Assembly (NCBI GenBank): GCA_028289425.1
Contig: JANQPL010000004.1
Span: 310,001-374,000 of the forward strand
Reading direction: 5' to 3'
Length of the DNA stretch: 64,000 nt
From: Alphaproteobacteria bacterium
GTDB lineage: Bacteria > Pseudomonadota > Alphaproteobacteria > JANQMY01
The stretch's first letter is position 1. Every line of letters starts with the position of its first letter. Both the position numbers and the translations under genes were made by a program. Below are positions 37,178 through 46,682 of this stretch, in pieces. The notes beneath the pieces are model-generated. The model worked only from the letters and a program-made list of their open reading frames with translations, was not told the DNA's origin and ran no database searches.

Positions 37178-37203
37178 AATGAACAAAATCCATTTTGTTC
37201 ATT
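37178..37203 (-). promoter_or_regulatory. 26-bp palindrome, likely TetR-family operator
   Basis: AATGAACAAAAT, CC, ATTTTGTTCATT: perfect 12-bp arms with a two-base centre. On the reverse strand a TTGTTT and CATATT pair at promoter-like spacing lies just downstream, leading to the 50-residue gene. The adjacent TetR regulator (37342-37953) is the natural candidate to bind it. Confidence 0.6.
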
Positions 37204-37341
37204 TTTTACAAAAGAATTGCGGTTGAGAAACGTTTTGAAACAGAAGAATCGAGGGAATCTGCCGCCCGGGCCCCGGCCTGTTACAGACGCGTTACAAAGA
37301 AAATTTTAAAAAAGTGGTCTGAAATAGAAGGGAAAGGCCAA

Positions 37342-37953
37342 CTAGGCCACTTCCGAGACCCGAGAATGGGGGCATTGCACCCCGCGCAGGATCAAATCGG
37401 TCACCCCGCGCAGTTCCCGGACCAAGTCGTCATAGGGAAGCTGGGTCCATAATTGGGGATAACGGAATTTCATGGTGGCGCATTGGATCATCTCCGCTGC
37501 ATTCACCACATCGGGAATATTGAACTCCCCGGCCGCATTCCCGGCCGACAGGATTTCGGCCATTAAGGCGCGGTCTTTCGCCATTTGCTCGTTCGCGAAG
37601 GTCGGCCTTTCCTGAGAAATCGTGGTCGCCACTTCGTAGATGCGAGGGTCGTCTTCCAGCATGTCGAACGTGGTTTTCAGCGCCGTTTCCAGATAGGCGC
37701 GCAACTTCTCGCTGGCAGTCTTGCCGGTCATCCGGACCACTTCGCGCAAGGCCTCTAGGTGCTCCTCGGACGACTCCCGCGCAATCTCCTCTGCTATGTC
37801 CAATTTCCCTTGGAAATAGCGGTAAAGATTGCCCGGCGACATGTTGCAGTCGCGCGCAAGCTCAGCGATGGTGGTCTTGTTATAGCCGTAGTGTAAGAAC
37901 CGTTCCTTCGCCGCCTTTATTATGTTCTGACGGACCGTATCTGGGCATTTCAT
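37342..37953 (-). CDS. TetR family transcriptional regulator
   Basis: 203 residues. The DNA-binding domain is typical: RQNIIKAAKERFLHYGYNKT, then TIAELARDCNMSPGNLYRYF as helix-turn-helix (about 28-47). The C-terminal part resembles the TetR_C_33-like group (MTGKTASEKLRAYLETALKTTF). It precedes the 50-residue membrane protein gene on the same strand, with a 26-bp palindrome between. A 7-bp dyad CAGTGAA/TTCACTG (37975-37981, 37996-38002) lies upstream of its own start. Confidence 0.88.
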   Translation of the reverse strand: MKCPDTVRQNIIKAAKERFLHYGYNKTTIAELARDCNMSPGNLYRYFQGKLDIAEEIARESSEEHLEALREVVRMTGKTASEKLRAYLETALKTTFDMLEDDPRIYEVATTISQERPTFANEQMAKDRALMAEILSAGNAAGEFNIPDVVNAAEMIQCATMKFRYPQLWTQLPYDDLVRELRGVTDLILRGVQCPHSRVSEVA

Positions 37954-38036
37954 AAAACCTACTTAGAGCCATTCCAGTGAAGAATCAATAAAACATTCAC
38001 TGTTAAATCGTCATTTCCGGAGAATGTGACCTCTTG

Positions 38037-39050
38037 GTGAATCCATCACAATCGGACCTACAAAAGGTGGGAATCGTCGGCGGCGGGGCCTGGGGAACGG
38101 CCCTTGCGGTGGTGGCCGCCGAGGCGGGCCGGAACGTCACGATCTGGGCGCGCGAACCGGAGGTGACCGACAGCATCAACACACATCACGAAAACCGCCT
38201 GTTCTTGCCGGGAGCAGTTCTGCCCCCGCAAATAACGGCAACGGCGGAGCTGGAACCGCTGGCGGCTTGCGATGTTCTGCTGATGGTTGTGCCGGCTCAG
38301 TTCATAGGCAAAACGCTTGCCCTGCTTGGGCCCATGGTGCCGAGCGGCACGCCGGCCATCTTGTGCGCCAAAGGAATTGAGCAGGGCTCCTTGCGCCTCA
38401 CCACTGACGTCCTCAAGGCCGAAGCGCCCCACTTAGTGCCGGCCGTTTTGTCGGGGCCGAGCTTTGCCGTGGACGTGGCCAAAGGCTTGCCGACAGCGGT
38501 TACGCTTGCGGTTGAGGACTCAGATCTGGGCGACCGACTGATGCATGCGATCGGTCAGCCCTTCTTCCGGCCTTACTTGTCCAATGATCTCGTCGGCGCG
38601 CAGATCGGCGGCGCCGTCAAGAACGTGCTCGCGATTGCCTGCGGTATTGTGGAAGGGAAGAAATTTGGGCCGTCGGCGCGCGCGGCGCTCACCGCACGTG
38701 GTTTTACCGAAATGACCCGGTTGGGCGCAGCCCTTGGCGGGCGCCCGGAAACCATGGCGGGGCTCTCGGGCTTGGGCGACCTCATCCTTACCTGCAACAG
38801 CACCCTGTCGCGCAACATGTCGCTCGGCAAAGCGTTGGGCGAAGGCCAAAGCCTGCAAGATATTTTGGCTGAACGGACAAGTGTGGCGGAAGGGTATTAC
38901 ACGGCCAGCGCCGTGCGTGCGCTGTCGCAGAAGCACCAGATCGACATGCCGATCTGTGACGCTGTGGCCGATATTGTCGACGAGGCAAAAGAGGTAGATC
39001 AAGCCATCGCCGATTTGCTAAACCGGCCCTTCACCCAAGAAGGTCTGTAA
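38037..39050 (+). CDS. gpsA: Glycerol-3-phosphate dehydrogenase [NAD(P)+]
   Basis: 337-residue cytosolic enzyme making sn-glycerol-3-phosphate for phospholipids. The dinucleotide motif VGIVGGGAWGTALA is near residue 12, GPSFAVDVAKGLPTAV mid-protein, the catalytic lysine in GGAVKNVLAIACG, and GLGDLILTCNSTLSRN later. The start is either GTG 38037 or TTG 38034; neither has a good ribosome site. gpsA commonly follows tsaD; here 7.4 kb separates them. Confidence 0.95.
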   Translation: MNPSQSDLQKVGIVGGGAWGTALAVVAAEAGRNVTIWAREPEVTDSINTHHENRLFLPGAVLPPQITATAELEPLAACDVLLMVVPAQFIGKTLALLGPMVPSGTPAILCAKGIEQGSLRLTTDVLKAEAPHLVPAVLSGPSFAVDVAKGLPTAVTLAVEDSDLGDRLMHAIGQPFFRPYLSNDLVGAQIGGAVKNVLAIACGIVEGKKFGPSARAALTARGFTEMTRLGAALGGRPETMAGLSGLGDLILTCNSTLSRNMSLGKALGEGQSLQDILAERTSVAEGYYTASAVRALSQKHQIDMPICDAVADIVDEAKEVDQAIADLLNRPFTQEGL

Positions 39051-39085
39051 GCGGACCACATGGCACTCAAGCCACGGAGATCATC

Positions 39086-39370
39086 GTGTTTATCGCCGTC
39101 ACCTACATCGACAAACCGAACCATCTGGAAACGCGGCTTGCCAATCGAGACGCCCACCTGGCCTATGTGGCGGAAACGGGCAAGGTGAAAATGGCCGGTC
39201 CGTTATTGGCAGATGACAGCGAAACCATGTGCGGCAGCCTGATCATCTTGGAGGTGGATGATCTGGCAAGGGCCAAGGCGTGGACCGAGAACGACCCTTA
39301 TGTGAAGGCGAACCTGTTCGAGCGGATCGAAATCCGCCCCTGGAAATGGCTCGTCGGCAAGCCTGATTGA
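39086..39370 (+). CDS. YciI family protein
   Basis: 94-residue ferredoxin-like YCII domain protein: starts MFIAVTYIDKPN, has the conserved histidine in RDAHLAYV, AGPLLADD, GSLIILEVDD, and ends with the DPYVKANLFERIEIRPW pattern. Members are small dimeric proteins with suspected dehydrochlorinase-like activity; function unknown here. Follows gpsA, as in related genomes, and precedes the EVE protein after a long hairpin. Confidence 0.85.
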   Translation: MFIAVTYIDKPNHLETRLANRDAHLAYVAETGKVKMAGPLLADDSETMCGSLIILEVDDLARAKAWTENDPYVKANLFERIEIRPWKWLVGKPD

Positions 39371-39383
39371 TGTAATTTACTTT

Positions 39384-39455
39384 GCCGTCCCACTCCCCCT
39401 CCCAACCATCCCAAAGGTACCCTGGTCGGGTGGTTGGGAGGGGGAGTGGGACGGC
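39384..39455. repeat. 25-bp perfect inverted repeat hairpin
   Basis: Arms 39384-39408 and 39431-39455 are exact reverse complements over 25 bases, containing CCGTCCCACTCCCCCTCCC on one side; the 22-base loop centres on GGTACC. Fills the yciI-EVE spacer almost completely. It may be a transcript-processing hairpin or a dispersed miniature element. Confidence 0.85.
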
Positions 39456-39481
39456 TAGGCCCCTAAACAAGGAGACACACC

Positions 39482-39907
39482 GTGGCCTATTGGCTTTTCA
39501 AATCGGAACCCAACACTTGGGGCTGGGATCATCAAGTTGCCGCAGGCGATAAAGGCGCTGAATGGGATGGCGTGCGCAACCACCAGGCCAACAACAATAT
39601 GAAGGCGATGAAGGTGGGCGACCTCGGCTTCTTCTATCATTCAGTCAACGAAAAGCAGATCGTCGGCATCGTCCGTGTGGTGAAGGAACATTATCCCGAC
39701 CCTAGCGACGCCAGCGGCAAGTTCGGCATGGTGGATGTGGCGGCCATTGAACCGATGCCGTCGCCGGTGACACTCGCGGACATCAAAGCCAATGAGGATC
39801 TATCGGAGCTGGTGCTGGTGAAGAATTCGCGCTTATCGGTGCAACCGGTGGACAAGGCGCATTGGAAGATCCTGTGCAAGATGGGTGGCCTGAAGAAGGC
39901 GCCTTAA
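39482..39907 (+). CDS. EVE domain protein (thymocyte nuclear protein 1 homologue)
   Basis: 141-residue PUA-like EVE domain, a fold that reads modified bases in DNA or RNA. It begins AYWLFKSEPNTWGWD and has EWDGVRNHQANNNMKAMKVGDL and FFYHS, the ligand-pocket motifs. GTG start at 39482 after AAGGAG. Neighbouring YciI and gpsA are its usual partners. The bound modification is unknown. Confidence 0.9.
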   Translation: MAYWLFKSEPNTWGWDHQVAAGDKGAEWDGVRNHQANNNMKAMKVGDLGFFYHSVNEKQIVGIVRVVKEHYPDPSDASGKFGMVDVAAIEPMPSPVTLADIKANEDLSELVLVKNSRLSVQPVDKAHWKILCKMGGLKKAP

Positions 39908-39928
39908 TACTCGGACGAGAGGCAATGG

Positions 39929-40041
39929 ATCACCCGGACTCGCTGTCGCTCGCCGGGTGATGACGATTCAATTCTCGTTGGTGACTCCACCCTCGCGTCA
40001 TTGCCCGGTAAGCGATCCCAAGGATCGCACGTCCGGGCAAT
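39929..40041. repeat. Two hairpins between EVE and creatininase genes
   Basis: First: ATCACCCGG (39929-39937) with CCGGGTGAT (39953-39961). Second: ATTGCCCGG (40000-40008) with CCGGGCAAT (40033-40041), enclosing GCGATCC/GGATCGC (40012-40018, 40022-40028). The second has the TCATTGCC...GGCAATCCA layout of dispersed palindromic repeats. Both genes read toward it, so it may also stop transcription. Confidence 0.65.
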
Positions 40042-40095
40042 CCACACTCAGGCGCCATTGACAGCCGACTTGGTTGGAGCTCGATTCGCAAAGCA

Positions 40096-40845
40096 TCACC
40101 CCTCCAAAAACTTCTTGTAGTCTTTGACCAAACTCTTCGACGCCAGGTCCACCAAAGCCTTGCCGTCTTCCGGCGTGGCAAGTCCCGGATTGGAACCGAT
40201 GCGGCCATCGGGAAAACGGTTGCGGTAGTCTTCCGCGCCGCGGATCGCCCCCATGGGCGCAATCTCCGGATCGAGTTTCGCGTCTTTGATGGCTTCGGGA
40301 TAGGCGTAATAGGTCACTGCCACTTCCGACGGTGTCGCGTGGGACCCATGCCCCTTCGGGTACAATTTCTTGCACAGAGCGAAAACCCCTTCCAGTTCCC
40401 ACCAATTGCGCAGCATCATGGTTAGGTCCGGACGGTTGGCCCCGCGTGGATTAAGGCTGTCGTCCGCATAGATCTCCGAGAAAGCCGCATTGATGGTGGC
40501 CACGTTGCCCCCATGGCCGTTCAAAAAATAGATGCGTTCAAAGCCGTGGCGGGCGAGTGACGTTACCCAATCATGCAACGCGGCAATCATGGTCGACGGG
40601 CGCAAGGTCATGGAGCCCGGAAAGGCCATATGATGCTGGGCGCAGCCCACATTGAAGGTGGGGCCGATCAATATGTCCGCATCTTCCGCCGCCGCTTCAT
40701 TGGCGATAATTTCCGGGCACAAAGCATCGGTGCCGATGAGCCCGTTGGGCCCGTGCTGTTCGATCGAGCCGATGGGAATGATGATGCCCTTCGACCGCGT
40801 CAGATAGTCTTCGATTTCCGGCCAGGCGCTTAAGAGCAATCGCAT
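40096..40845 (-). CDS. Creatininase family amidohydrolase
   Basis: 249-residue metal-dependent amidohydrolase of the creatininase/MftE superfamily. Metal ligands appear in GSIEQHGPNGLIGTDA (E29, H31, D40) and NGHGGN, with HATPSEVAVT later. Family members hydrolyse creatinine, cyclic amides or peptides; this one is unlikely to be confined to creatinine and its substrate is unknown. Single-gene unit, divergent from acs across 168 bases. Confidence 0.85.
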   Translation of the reverse strand: MRLLLSAWPEIEDYLTRSKGIIIPIGSIEQHGPNGLIGTDALCPEIIANEAAAEDADILIGPTFNVGCAQHHMAFPGSMTLRPSTMIAALHDWVTSLARHGFERIYFLNGHGGNVATINAAFSEIYADDSLNPRGANRPDLTMMLRNWWELEGVFALCKKLYPKGHGSHATPSEVAVTYYAYPEAIKDAKLDPEIAPMGAIRGAEDYRNRFPDGRIGSNPGLATPEDGKALVDLASKSLVKDYKKFLEG

Positions 40846-41013
40846 TCAATAATCCTTCCGCAGATAAACGAGCGGAGAAAAACGCCTTGCTTGCGAGACA
40901 CCGCCGTTCAAGACCATAATAGCAAACGCTAAACGGCGCCAAGCACGCGACAGGGGCTCACAACCGGCGGCGGCGCACTAACAGTCCACTCATTGCATTT
41001 GCGGGAGGAATTT

Positions 41014-42966
41014 ATGGCTGAGCAAAGCCACAACGACGACCTTATTCCGGTGCCGGCCGACATGGCCAAAACCGCCCATGTGGATGACGCCAAATACCAG
41101 GACCTCTACAAGCAAAGCATCGCGGACCCTGAAGCATTCTGGGGTGAACAGGGCAAACGCGTCGACTGGATCAAACCTTACAGCCAAATCAAAGACGTGT
41201 CGTATGACGCCGCCGATCTTCACATTCGCTGGTATTATGACGGCACACTGAACGTTGCCGCCAATTGCATCGACCGGCACCTGGCAACCCGAGGCGACCA
41301 AACCGCCATCATTTGGGAAGGCGACGACCCCAAGGATCACAAACACATCACCTACAAAGAGCTTCACGCAGAAGTCTGCAAGCTTGCCAATGCCATGAAA
41401 GACCGGGGGGTTAAGAAAGGCGACCGGGTCACCATCTACATGCCCATGATCCCGGAGGCGGCCTATGCCATGCTGGCCTGCGCCCGCATCGGCGCCATCC
41501 ACTCGGTGGTGTTTGGCGGCTTCTCGCCGGACTCGCTGGCCGACCGCATTCTCGATTGCGAGTCCACCTGCGTGATTACGGCCGATGAAGGCATTCGCGG
41601 CAACAAGCACATCCCGCTCAAGAACAATACCGACGAAGCCCTTGCCCAATGCCCCGATGTGAACACCGTTTTCGTGGTGAAGCACACGGGCGGCAACGTG
41701 CAGATGAAGGACGGCCGCGATGTCTGGTATCACGAGACGGCCGGGACGGCATCCGCCGATTGTCCGCCCGAAGAGATGAATGCGGAAGACCCGCTGTTTA
41801 TTCTGTATACGTCGGGATCCACCGGCAAACCAAAAGGCGTGTTGCACACCAGCGGCGGCTATATCGTTTATGCCTCCATGACCCATGAATATGTCTTCGA
41901 CTATAAGGAAGGCGAGATCTATTGGTGCACCGCCGATGTGGGCTGGGTGACGGGCCACAGTTACATCGTGTACGGACCACTCGCCAATGGCGCCACCACG
42001 CTGATGTTCGAGGGCGTGCCCAATTACCCCGACAATTCGCGCTTCTGGCAGGTGGTCGACAAGCACAAGGTGAGCATCTTCTACACCGCGCCCACCGCCT
42101 TGCGGGCCCTCATGCGCGAAGGCGAAGGGCCCGTGAAATCAACCAGCCGCAAAAGCCTGCGGTTGCTGGGCAGTGTGGGCGAACCGATCAATCCGGAAGC
42201 CTGGCTTTGGTATTACAAAGTGGTGGGCGACAGCCGCTGCCCCATCGTGGATACCTGGTGGCAGACCGAAACCGGCGGGATCATGATCACGCCCCTGCCG
42301 GGCGCAACGGCGCTGAAACCCGGTTCCGCCACGCGGCCGTTCTTCGGCGTTAAGCCCCAAGTGGTCGATGCGGACGGCAAGGTCCAGGAAGGTGCCACGT
42401 CGGGCAATTTGGTGTTGACCGATAGTTGGCCGGGTCAAATGCGCACGGTCTATGGCGATCATGACCGGTTCATTCAGACCTATTTTTCCACCTACAAAGG
42501 AAAATACTTTACGGGCGATGGTTGCCGCCGGGATGAAGACGGTTACTACTGGATCACGGGCCGCGTCGACGATGTAATTAACGTGTCCGGGCACCGCATG
42601 GGCACGGCGGAAGTGGAGTCCGCGCTGGTGGCCCATGACAAGGTGGCCGAGAGCGCCGTGGTCGGCTTCCCCCACGACATTAAGGGGCAAGGCATCTACG
42701 CCTATGTGACGCTTAATGCGGGCGAACCGTCGTCAGAAGATCTGCGTAAGGAGCTTGTGCAGTGGGTGCGCAAAGAAATCGGCCCCATCGCCACGCCCGA
42801 TCACATTCAATTCGCGCCGGGTCTGCCCAAGACCCGCTCGGGCAAGATCATGCGGCGGATCTTGCGCAAGATCGCAGAGAATGAGTTCGGAAATCTCGGG
42901 GACACCAGCACTCTGGCGGACCCGGGCGTGGTCGATGATTTGGTCGAAAATAGGCAGAACAAGTAG
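41014..42966 (+). CDS. acs: Acetyl-coenzyme A synthetase
   Basis: 650-residue AMP-forming ligase that converts acetate, ATP and CoA to acetyl-CoA. The adenylation motif [15 protein letters not shown], the WWQTETGG motif, and the hinge/C-terminal [12 protein letters not shown] are present. The lysine in [13 protein letters not shown] is the usual acetylation switch. ATG 41014 follows GGGAGGA, better than the in-frame ATG at 40993. Confidence 0.97.
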   Translation: MAEQSHNDDLIPVPADMAKTAHVDDAKYQDLYKQSIADPEAFWGEQGKRVDWIKPYSQIKDVSYDAADLHIRWYYDGTLNVAANCIDRHLATRGDQTAIIWEGDDPKDHKHITYKELHAEVCKLANAMKDRGVKKGDRVTIYMPMIPEAAYAMLACARIGAIHSVVFGGFSPDSLADRILDCESTCVITADEGIRGNKHIPLKNNTDEALAQCPDVNTVFVVKHTGGNVQMKDGRDVWYHETAGTASADCPPEEMNAEDPLFILYTSGSTGKPKGVLHTSGGYIVYASMTHEYVFDYKEGEIYWCTADVGWVTGHSYIVYGPLANGATTLMFEGVPNYPDNSRFWQVVDKHKVSIFYTAPTALRALMREGEGPVKSTSRKSLRLLGSVGEPINPEAWLWYYKVVGDSRCPIVDTWWQTETGGIMITPLPGATALKPGSATRPFFGVKPQVVDADGKVQEGATSGNLVLTDSWPGQMRTVYGDHDRFIQTYFSTYKGKYFTGDGCRRDEDGYYWITGRVDDVINVSGHRMGTAEVESALVAHDKVAESAVVGFPHDIKGQGIYAYVTLNAGEPSSEDLRKELVQWVRKEIGPIATPDHIQFAPGLPKTRSGKIMRRILRKIAENEFGNLGDTSTLADPGVVDDLVENRQNK

Positions 42967-42980
42967 CCGCCGGCTTTTTT
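42965..42980 (+). terminator. Possible terminator of acs
   Basis: AGCC GCC GGCT followed by T6, starting at the acs stop codon. The stem is only four pairs, so it is weak. Confidence 0.4.
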
Positions 42981-42999
42981 GCAGAAGCAGTTAACAGCA

Positions 43000-43064
43000 G
43001 GGTATCCAGAACCACAAACACCAAGGATGAATTCCGCGCTCCTGGTCCCCCGCCCTGGATACCC
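43000..43064. repeat. Inverted repeat downstream of acs
   Basis: GGGTATCCAG (43000-43009) and CTGGATACCC (43055-43064) are perfect 10-bp arms around a 45-base loop, in the spacer between acs and the SDHAF4-like gene. Confidence 0.5.
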
Positions 43065-43146
43065 GAAACGCGCTAACACGCGCACGGGCATGACGCAGAT
43101 GTGGGCCAGAGCACCATGAGATAAGAAGGAATCACTGGATCAAGAA

Positions 43147-43332
43147 TCAGAAGTCGCTGATGATGCCTTTGAGTTCCCAATCCCCGTAGCGGGTGGGTTC
43201 GGCACCGTCGCGGCCGCCGAGTTCTTTGGGCATCTTGTTCTTGGCCGCCTCGGCATCGGCTTTTTTGCGCCGCTCTTCAGCCTCTGCAAGGGCCCGTTTG
43301 GCCGCTTCGGGCAAGTCTTTTCGTGTGGTCAT
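43147..43332 (-). CDS. Succinate dehydrogenase assembly factor 4-like protein (DUF1674)
   Basis: 61-residue protein ending in the family hallmark [14 protein letters not shown], preceded by a charged helical region ([20 protein letters not shown]). SDHAF4 proteins bind flavinylated SdhA during succinate dehydrogenase assembly. Length is typical for bacterial members. It stands alone, opposite htpX, with no sdh genes nearby. Confidence 0.85.
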   Translation of the reverse strand: MTTRKDLPEAAKRALAEAEERRKKADAEAAKNKMPKELGGRDGAEPTRYGDWELKGIISDF

Positions 43333-43471
43333 TGGTCTGTTATTGGCACATTTCTGCCATTTTTCAAGAGGTTCATGCCGCTTGAAGCGCGGCGCGATCC
43401 GCTTACATTATATGGGACGCGTGGCCCCAAAAGCCACCCGTCTGTGTTCCATTGGAGATCTAAGGACCCTC

Positions 43472-44305
43472 ATGAACTACGCGCGCACCGCATTATTGCT
43501 GGCGGCCATGACCGCCCTGTTCCTCACCATCGGCTACATGCTGGCGGGCGAGGCAGGCATGATCATTGCGCTGCTGGTCGCCCTGGCCATGAACGGATTT
43601 GCTTATTGGAATTCAGACAAGATGGTGTTGCGCATGCACGGTGCGCGCCTGGTGGACGAAAGCACGGCCCCCGACTATGTGCGCATGGTGAAGCAGCTTG
43701 CCGACAATGCGGGCCTGCCCATGCCCAAGACGTACATCATGGAAAACCCACAGCCGAACGCGTTCGCCACCGGCAGGAATCCTGAAAACGCGGCGGTCGC
43801 CGCCACCACGGGATTGCTCGATATGCTGACGCCGCAAGAAGTGGCGGGTGTGATGGCGCACGAACTTGCGCATGTCAAAAACCGCGACACGCTGATCATG
43901 ACCATCACGGCGACCATCGCCGGCGCCATCAGCATGCTGGCGAACTTTGCCTTGTTCTTCGGCAACAACCGGAACAGTCCGCTGGGACTGATCGGCACCA
44001 TCGCCATCATGATCTTGGCGCCGCTGGCCGCCATGTTGGTGCAGACCGCCATCAGCCGCGCGCGCGAATACGAAGCCGACCGGATCGGCGCCGAGATTTG
44101 CGGCCGGCCCCTGTGGTTGGCATCGGCCTTGGCGAAGATTCAAAACGGGGCATCGCGCATCGACAATGTGGCGGCCGAAAACAACCCGGCGACGGCGCAC
44201 ATGTTCATTATCAACCCGTTGCATGCCCGGTCGATCGACAGCCTGTTCTCCACGCATCCGAACACGGACGAACGCATTCGGCGTCTGCAGGAAATGGCGG
44301 CTTAA
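43472..44305 (+). CDS. htpX: Membrane zinc protease HtpX
   Basis: 277-residue M48 metalloprotease of the inner membrane that degrades damaged membrane proteins. Two N-terminal helices, zinc motif HELAH (130-134), two more helices, and third ligand in [12 protein letters not shown]. The ATG at 43472 follows AAGGA; the open frame extends to 43193 without support. Stop codon overlaps that of the convergent nitrilase-family gene (TTAA). Confidence 0.94.
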   Translation: MNYARTALLLAAMTALFLTIGYMLAGEAGMIIALLVALAMNGFAYWNSDKMVLRMHGARLVDESTAPDYVRMVKQLADNAGLPMPKTYIMENPQPNAFATGRNPENAAVAATTGLLDMLTPQEVAGVMAHELAHVKNRDTLIMTITATIAGAISMLANFALFFGNNRNSPLGLIGTIAIMILAPLAAMLVQTAISRAREYEADRIGAEICGRPLWLASALAKIQNGASRIDNVAAENNPATAHMFIINPLHARSIDSLFSTHPNTDERIRRLQEMAA

Positions 44306-45114
44306 GCCGGCTGCAACTTGGGTTGGATGACATCTTCCGCCGTCTGGTCGTAGTGCAAAAACCCTTGGGATTTGCGATCTTCGCGAAACGCCGCCAGGGC
44401 CGCGAGGTCAACCGTGTGGACGGAGAAGGGTCCGCTGTCCAGCGGTGTGAAGAGCGCCGCCGGATCATGTTGGGTAGGATCGGCAAATCCGGCGACGCCG
44501 CTTGCTGACGGCCGTTTTTGGGCGTCATAGGTCCAATCGCTGACGCCCACAAAAGCCCCCAGCTCATACGCCTTGGCCACCGCCATGTGGCGCCATACGG
44601 CGCGGGAGAAATGCGGAGACGGCTTGCGGCTGGTGGACAAGGCGGCCACCAAAACAAGATCGGGACGCGGCGCCGCGTGGAAGCCCGAATAGAAAAAATC
44701 CGCGCAGATGAAAACGCGGATGCGGCAGCCGCCAATCAAAAAATCCTGCGGGCCGATGCCGTGCTGTACGAACTCCCTTTCGCCCGAGTACAGTTTCTTT
44801 TTTTCATAGTGCGCTTTGGCATCGCCGGTGCTGTCGAACACAATCCCTGAATTGGTAATGGTGTCGTCCCCGGCCGCACGAAAATAAGACCCCCCCACCA
44901 CGTGACAGCCCAAACGCTGGGCAAACTCGCTCATTTCCTCTTTATACGAATGATCTACTTGCGACATGCCGATATCGCTCACAACCTCCGGCAGAAGGAC
45001 CACATCCTCTGCGCCGAGCCCGAGATCCATCAGCGCCGCCAGTTGATCCACGCCATGACGGGTGTTGTTTGTGCCCCGCTCCCGGCGGGTGAGTTGGGTC
45101 AGAACAAGTCTCAT
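44302..45114 (-). CDS. Carbon-nitrogen hydrolase (nitrilase superfamily)
   Basis: 270 residues. The Glu-Lys-Cys triad is visible: E43 (LLPEVV), a lysine in YEKKKLY (105-107) and C137 in VFICADFF. Such enzymes cleave amides or nitriles; the substrate is not predictable, and the sequence is more divergent than Nit2 or omega-amidase. ATG 45114 follows GGAGAG. Tail to tail with htpX, stops overlapping by four bases. Confidence 0.82.
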   Translation of the reverse strand: MRLVLTQLTRRERGTNNTRHGVDQLAALMDLGLGAEDVVLLPEVVSDIGMSQVDHSYKEEMSEFAQRLGCHVVGGSYFRAAGDDTITNSGIVFDSTGDAKAHYEKKKLYSGEREFVQHGIGPQDFLIGGCRIRVFICADFFYSGFHAAPRPDLVLVAALSTSRKPSPHFSRAVWRHMAVAKAYELGAFVGVSDWTYDAQKRPSASGVAGFADPTQHDPAALFTPLDSGPFSVHTVDLAALAAFREDRKSQGFLHYDQTAEDVIQPKLQPA

Positions 45115-45267
45115 GCAATTGCTCTCCACATTGCGGCGGCGGAACTATCCGACCCGCTGCCAACATAAGTCAATTCTTAGAAATCGACGGACTATTTTAG
45201 GGTTTACTAAGAGCCCAACCTGCTGCGGTTGCTGGACAAACTGGGCCACAGGGGGCACAAGGCGCCG

Positions 45268-46623
45268 ATGAGCACCCGACGCCCGAAATCATCCGGAGGA
45301 GAGACTGGCCGCAGTCTGGCGGCACGGCGGCTCGCCCAGACGGTACTCGACGATGTTTTGGACAAGAAGCAGCCTTTGGATCGGGCGCTCGATGACCGGC
45401 TTGCCAAAGCGGCCGGCGGCGACATGGCGGGGCGCGACCGGGCGTTTGCGCGCACCATCGCCACAACCACCATAAGGCGCCTTGGCCAAGTGGATGACGC
45501 GATCCGGCGCTTCACCAAAAAAGGCAAATTGCCGAGCCGCTCCCGGGCGGCGCTGGACATCTTGCGCGCCGGCGTGACCGAGCTGATCTTTCTGAACGTG
45601 CCGCCGCACGCAGCGCTTGATTCAGCCAATCGCCTCACCTCACGCCACACGGTTGCCCGGCACTTCCGCCCACTGATTAATGCGGTGCTGCGCCAAATCA
45701 CCGAGAACAAATCCTCGCTGGCGGATCAGGACGCCTACGAATTGAACATTCCGGCTTGGCTGCGGAAGCGGTGGGAAGACAGTTACGGTGTGGAGGCGGC
45801 ACGCGCTATTGGCGACGCCTGCCTTGTCCCCCCACCTCTCGATCTAACGGTGAAGTCAGCTGACAAGGCCGATGCATGGGCCGGTAAATTGGAAGCCACC
45901 CTGTTGCCCACGGGAAGCTTACGGCTTCAAGACGCTGGCCAAGTGGACCGGCTTACCGGTTTTGCTGAAGGCGAATGGTGGGCCCAAGATGCGGCCGCGA
46001 CGCTTCCCGTTCGCCTGTTCGGACCGGAGGTGAGGGATCAAACTGTCATCGATCTGTGCGCAGCGCCCGGCGGCAAAACGGCTCAGCTTGCCGCGGCAGG
46101 CGCGGAGGTCATCGCCGTCGACAGATCGGCCGGCCGCCTCAAACGGGTGCATGAGAATCTGGAGCGACTGAGCCTTGCCGCCGCCATCATCGAGGCTGAT
46201 GCCGCGTCCTGGCAGCCACCCGAGCCGGCACCTTTTGTGTTGCTGGATGCGCCCTGCTCCGCCACCGGCACCTTGCGCCGGCACCCGGACATTCTGCGAC
46301 TTAAGTCGGAAGCGGATGTGGCAAGTGCGGCAAAGCTGCAGTCCGACCTATTGGACGCGGCAAGCCGCATGGTCGCGCCGGGGGGGCTGTTGGTCTTCTG
46401 CTCCTGTTCGCTGGAGCCGGAAGAAGGCGAGCACCAAATCGAGGCGTTTCTCGAACGCCACGGCGATTTCTCGCGGTCGCCGGTGACCGGCGCCGATGTG
46501 TTCCAACAAACCGAGTTCATTACGACGGCAGGCGATATACGCACCCTGCCTTGCCATTGGGAAAGCCACGGAGGGCTTGACGGCTTCTATGCCGCCCGCC
46601 TTCGGCGCAGTGGCGCAGCCTAA
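45268..46623 (+). CDS. rsmB: 16S rRNA (cytosine-967-C5)-methyltransferase RsmB
   Basis: 451 residues: an N-terminal NusB-like RNA-binding domain (about 20-150) and a C-terminal Rossmann methyltransferase domain. The SAM motif LCAAPGGKTAQLAA lies near residue 262, the PC motif DAPCSATGTLRRHPD near 328 and the catalytic-cysteine motif CSCSLEPEEGE near 378. ATG 45268 preceded by AAGG; a longer frame begins at 45229. First gene of the rsmB-rpe-heparinase group. Confidence 0.93.
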   Translation: MSTRRPKSSGGETGRSLAARRLAQTVLDDVLDKKQPLDRALDDRLAKAAGGDMAGRDRAFARTIATTTIRRLGQVDDAIRRFTKKGKLPSRSRAALDILRAGVTELIFLNVPPHAALDSANRLTSRHTVARHFRPLINAVLRQITENKSSLADQDAYELNIPAWLRKRWEDSYGVEAARAIGDACLVPPPLDLTVKSADKADAWAGKLEATLLPTGSLRLQDAGQVDRLTGFAEGEWWAQDAAATLPVRLFGPEVRDQTVIDLCAAPGGKTAQLAAAGAEVIAVDRSAGRLKRVHENLERLSLAAAIIEADAASWQPPEPAPFVLLDAPCSATGTLRRHPDILRLKSEADVASAAKLQSDLLDAASRMVAPGGLLVFCSCSLEPEEGEHQIEAFLERHGDFSRSPVTGADVFQQTEFITTAGDIRTLPCHWESHGGLDGFYAARLRRSGAA

Positions 46624-46682
46624 TCTGCCACCCCGCTAAGTCCTTGCTTGCACGCCCAGAATCGCGGTGTTAAGCAGGATTC

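Noticed and set aside
40990-42066. Reverse-strand open frame opposite acs
   Set aside because: Shadow of acs; composition not protein-like.
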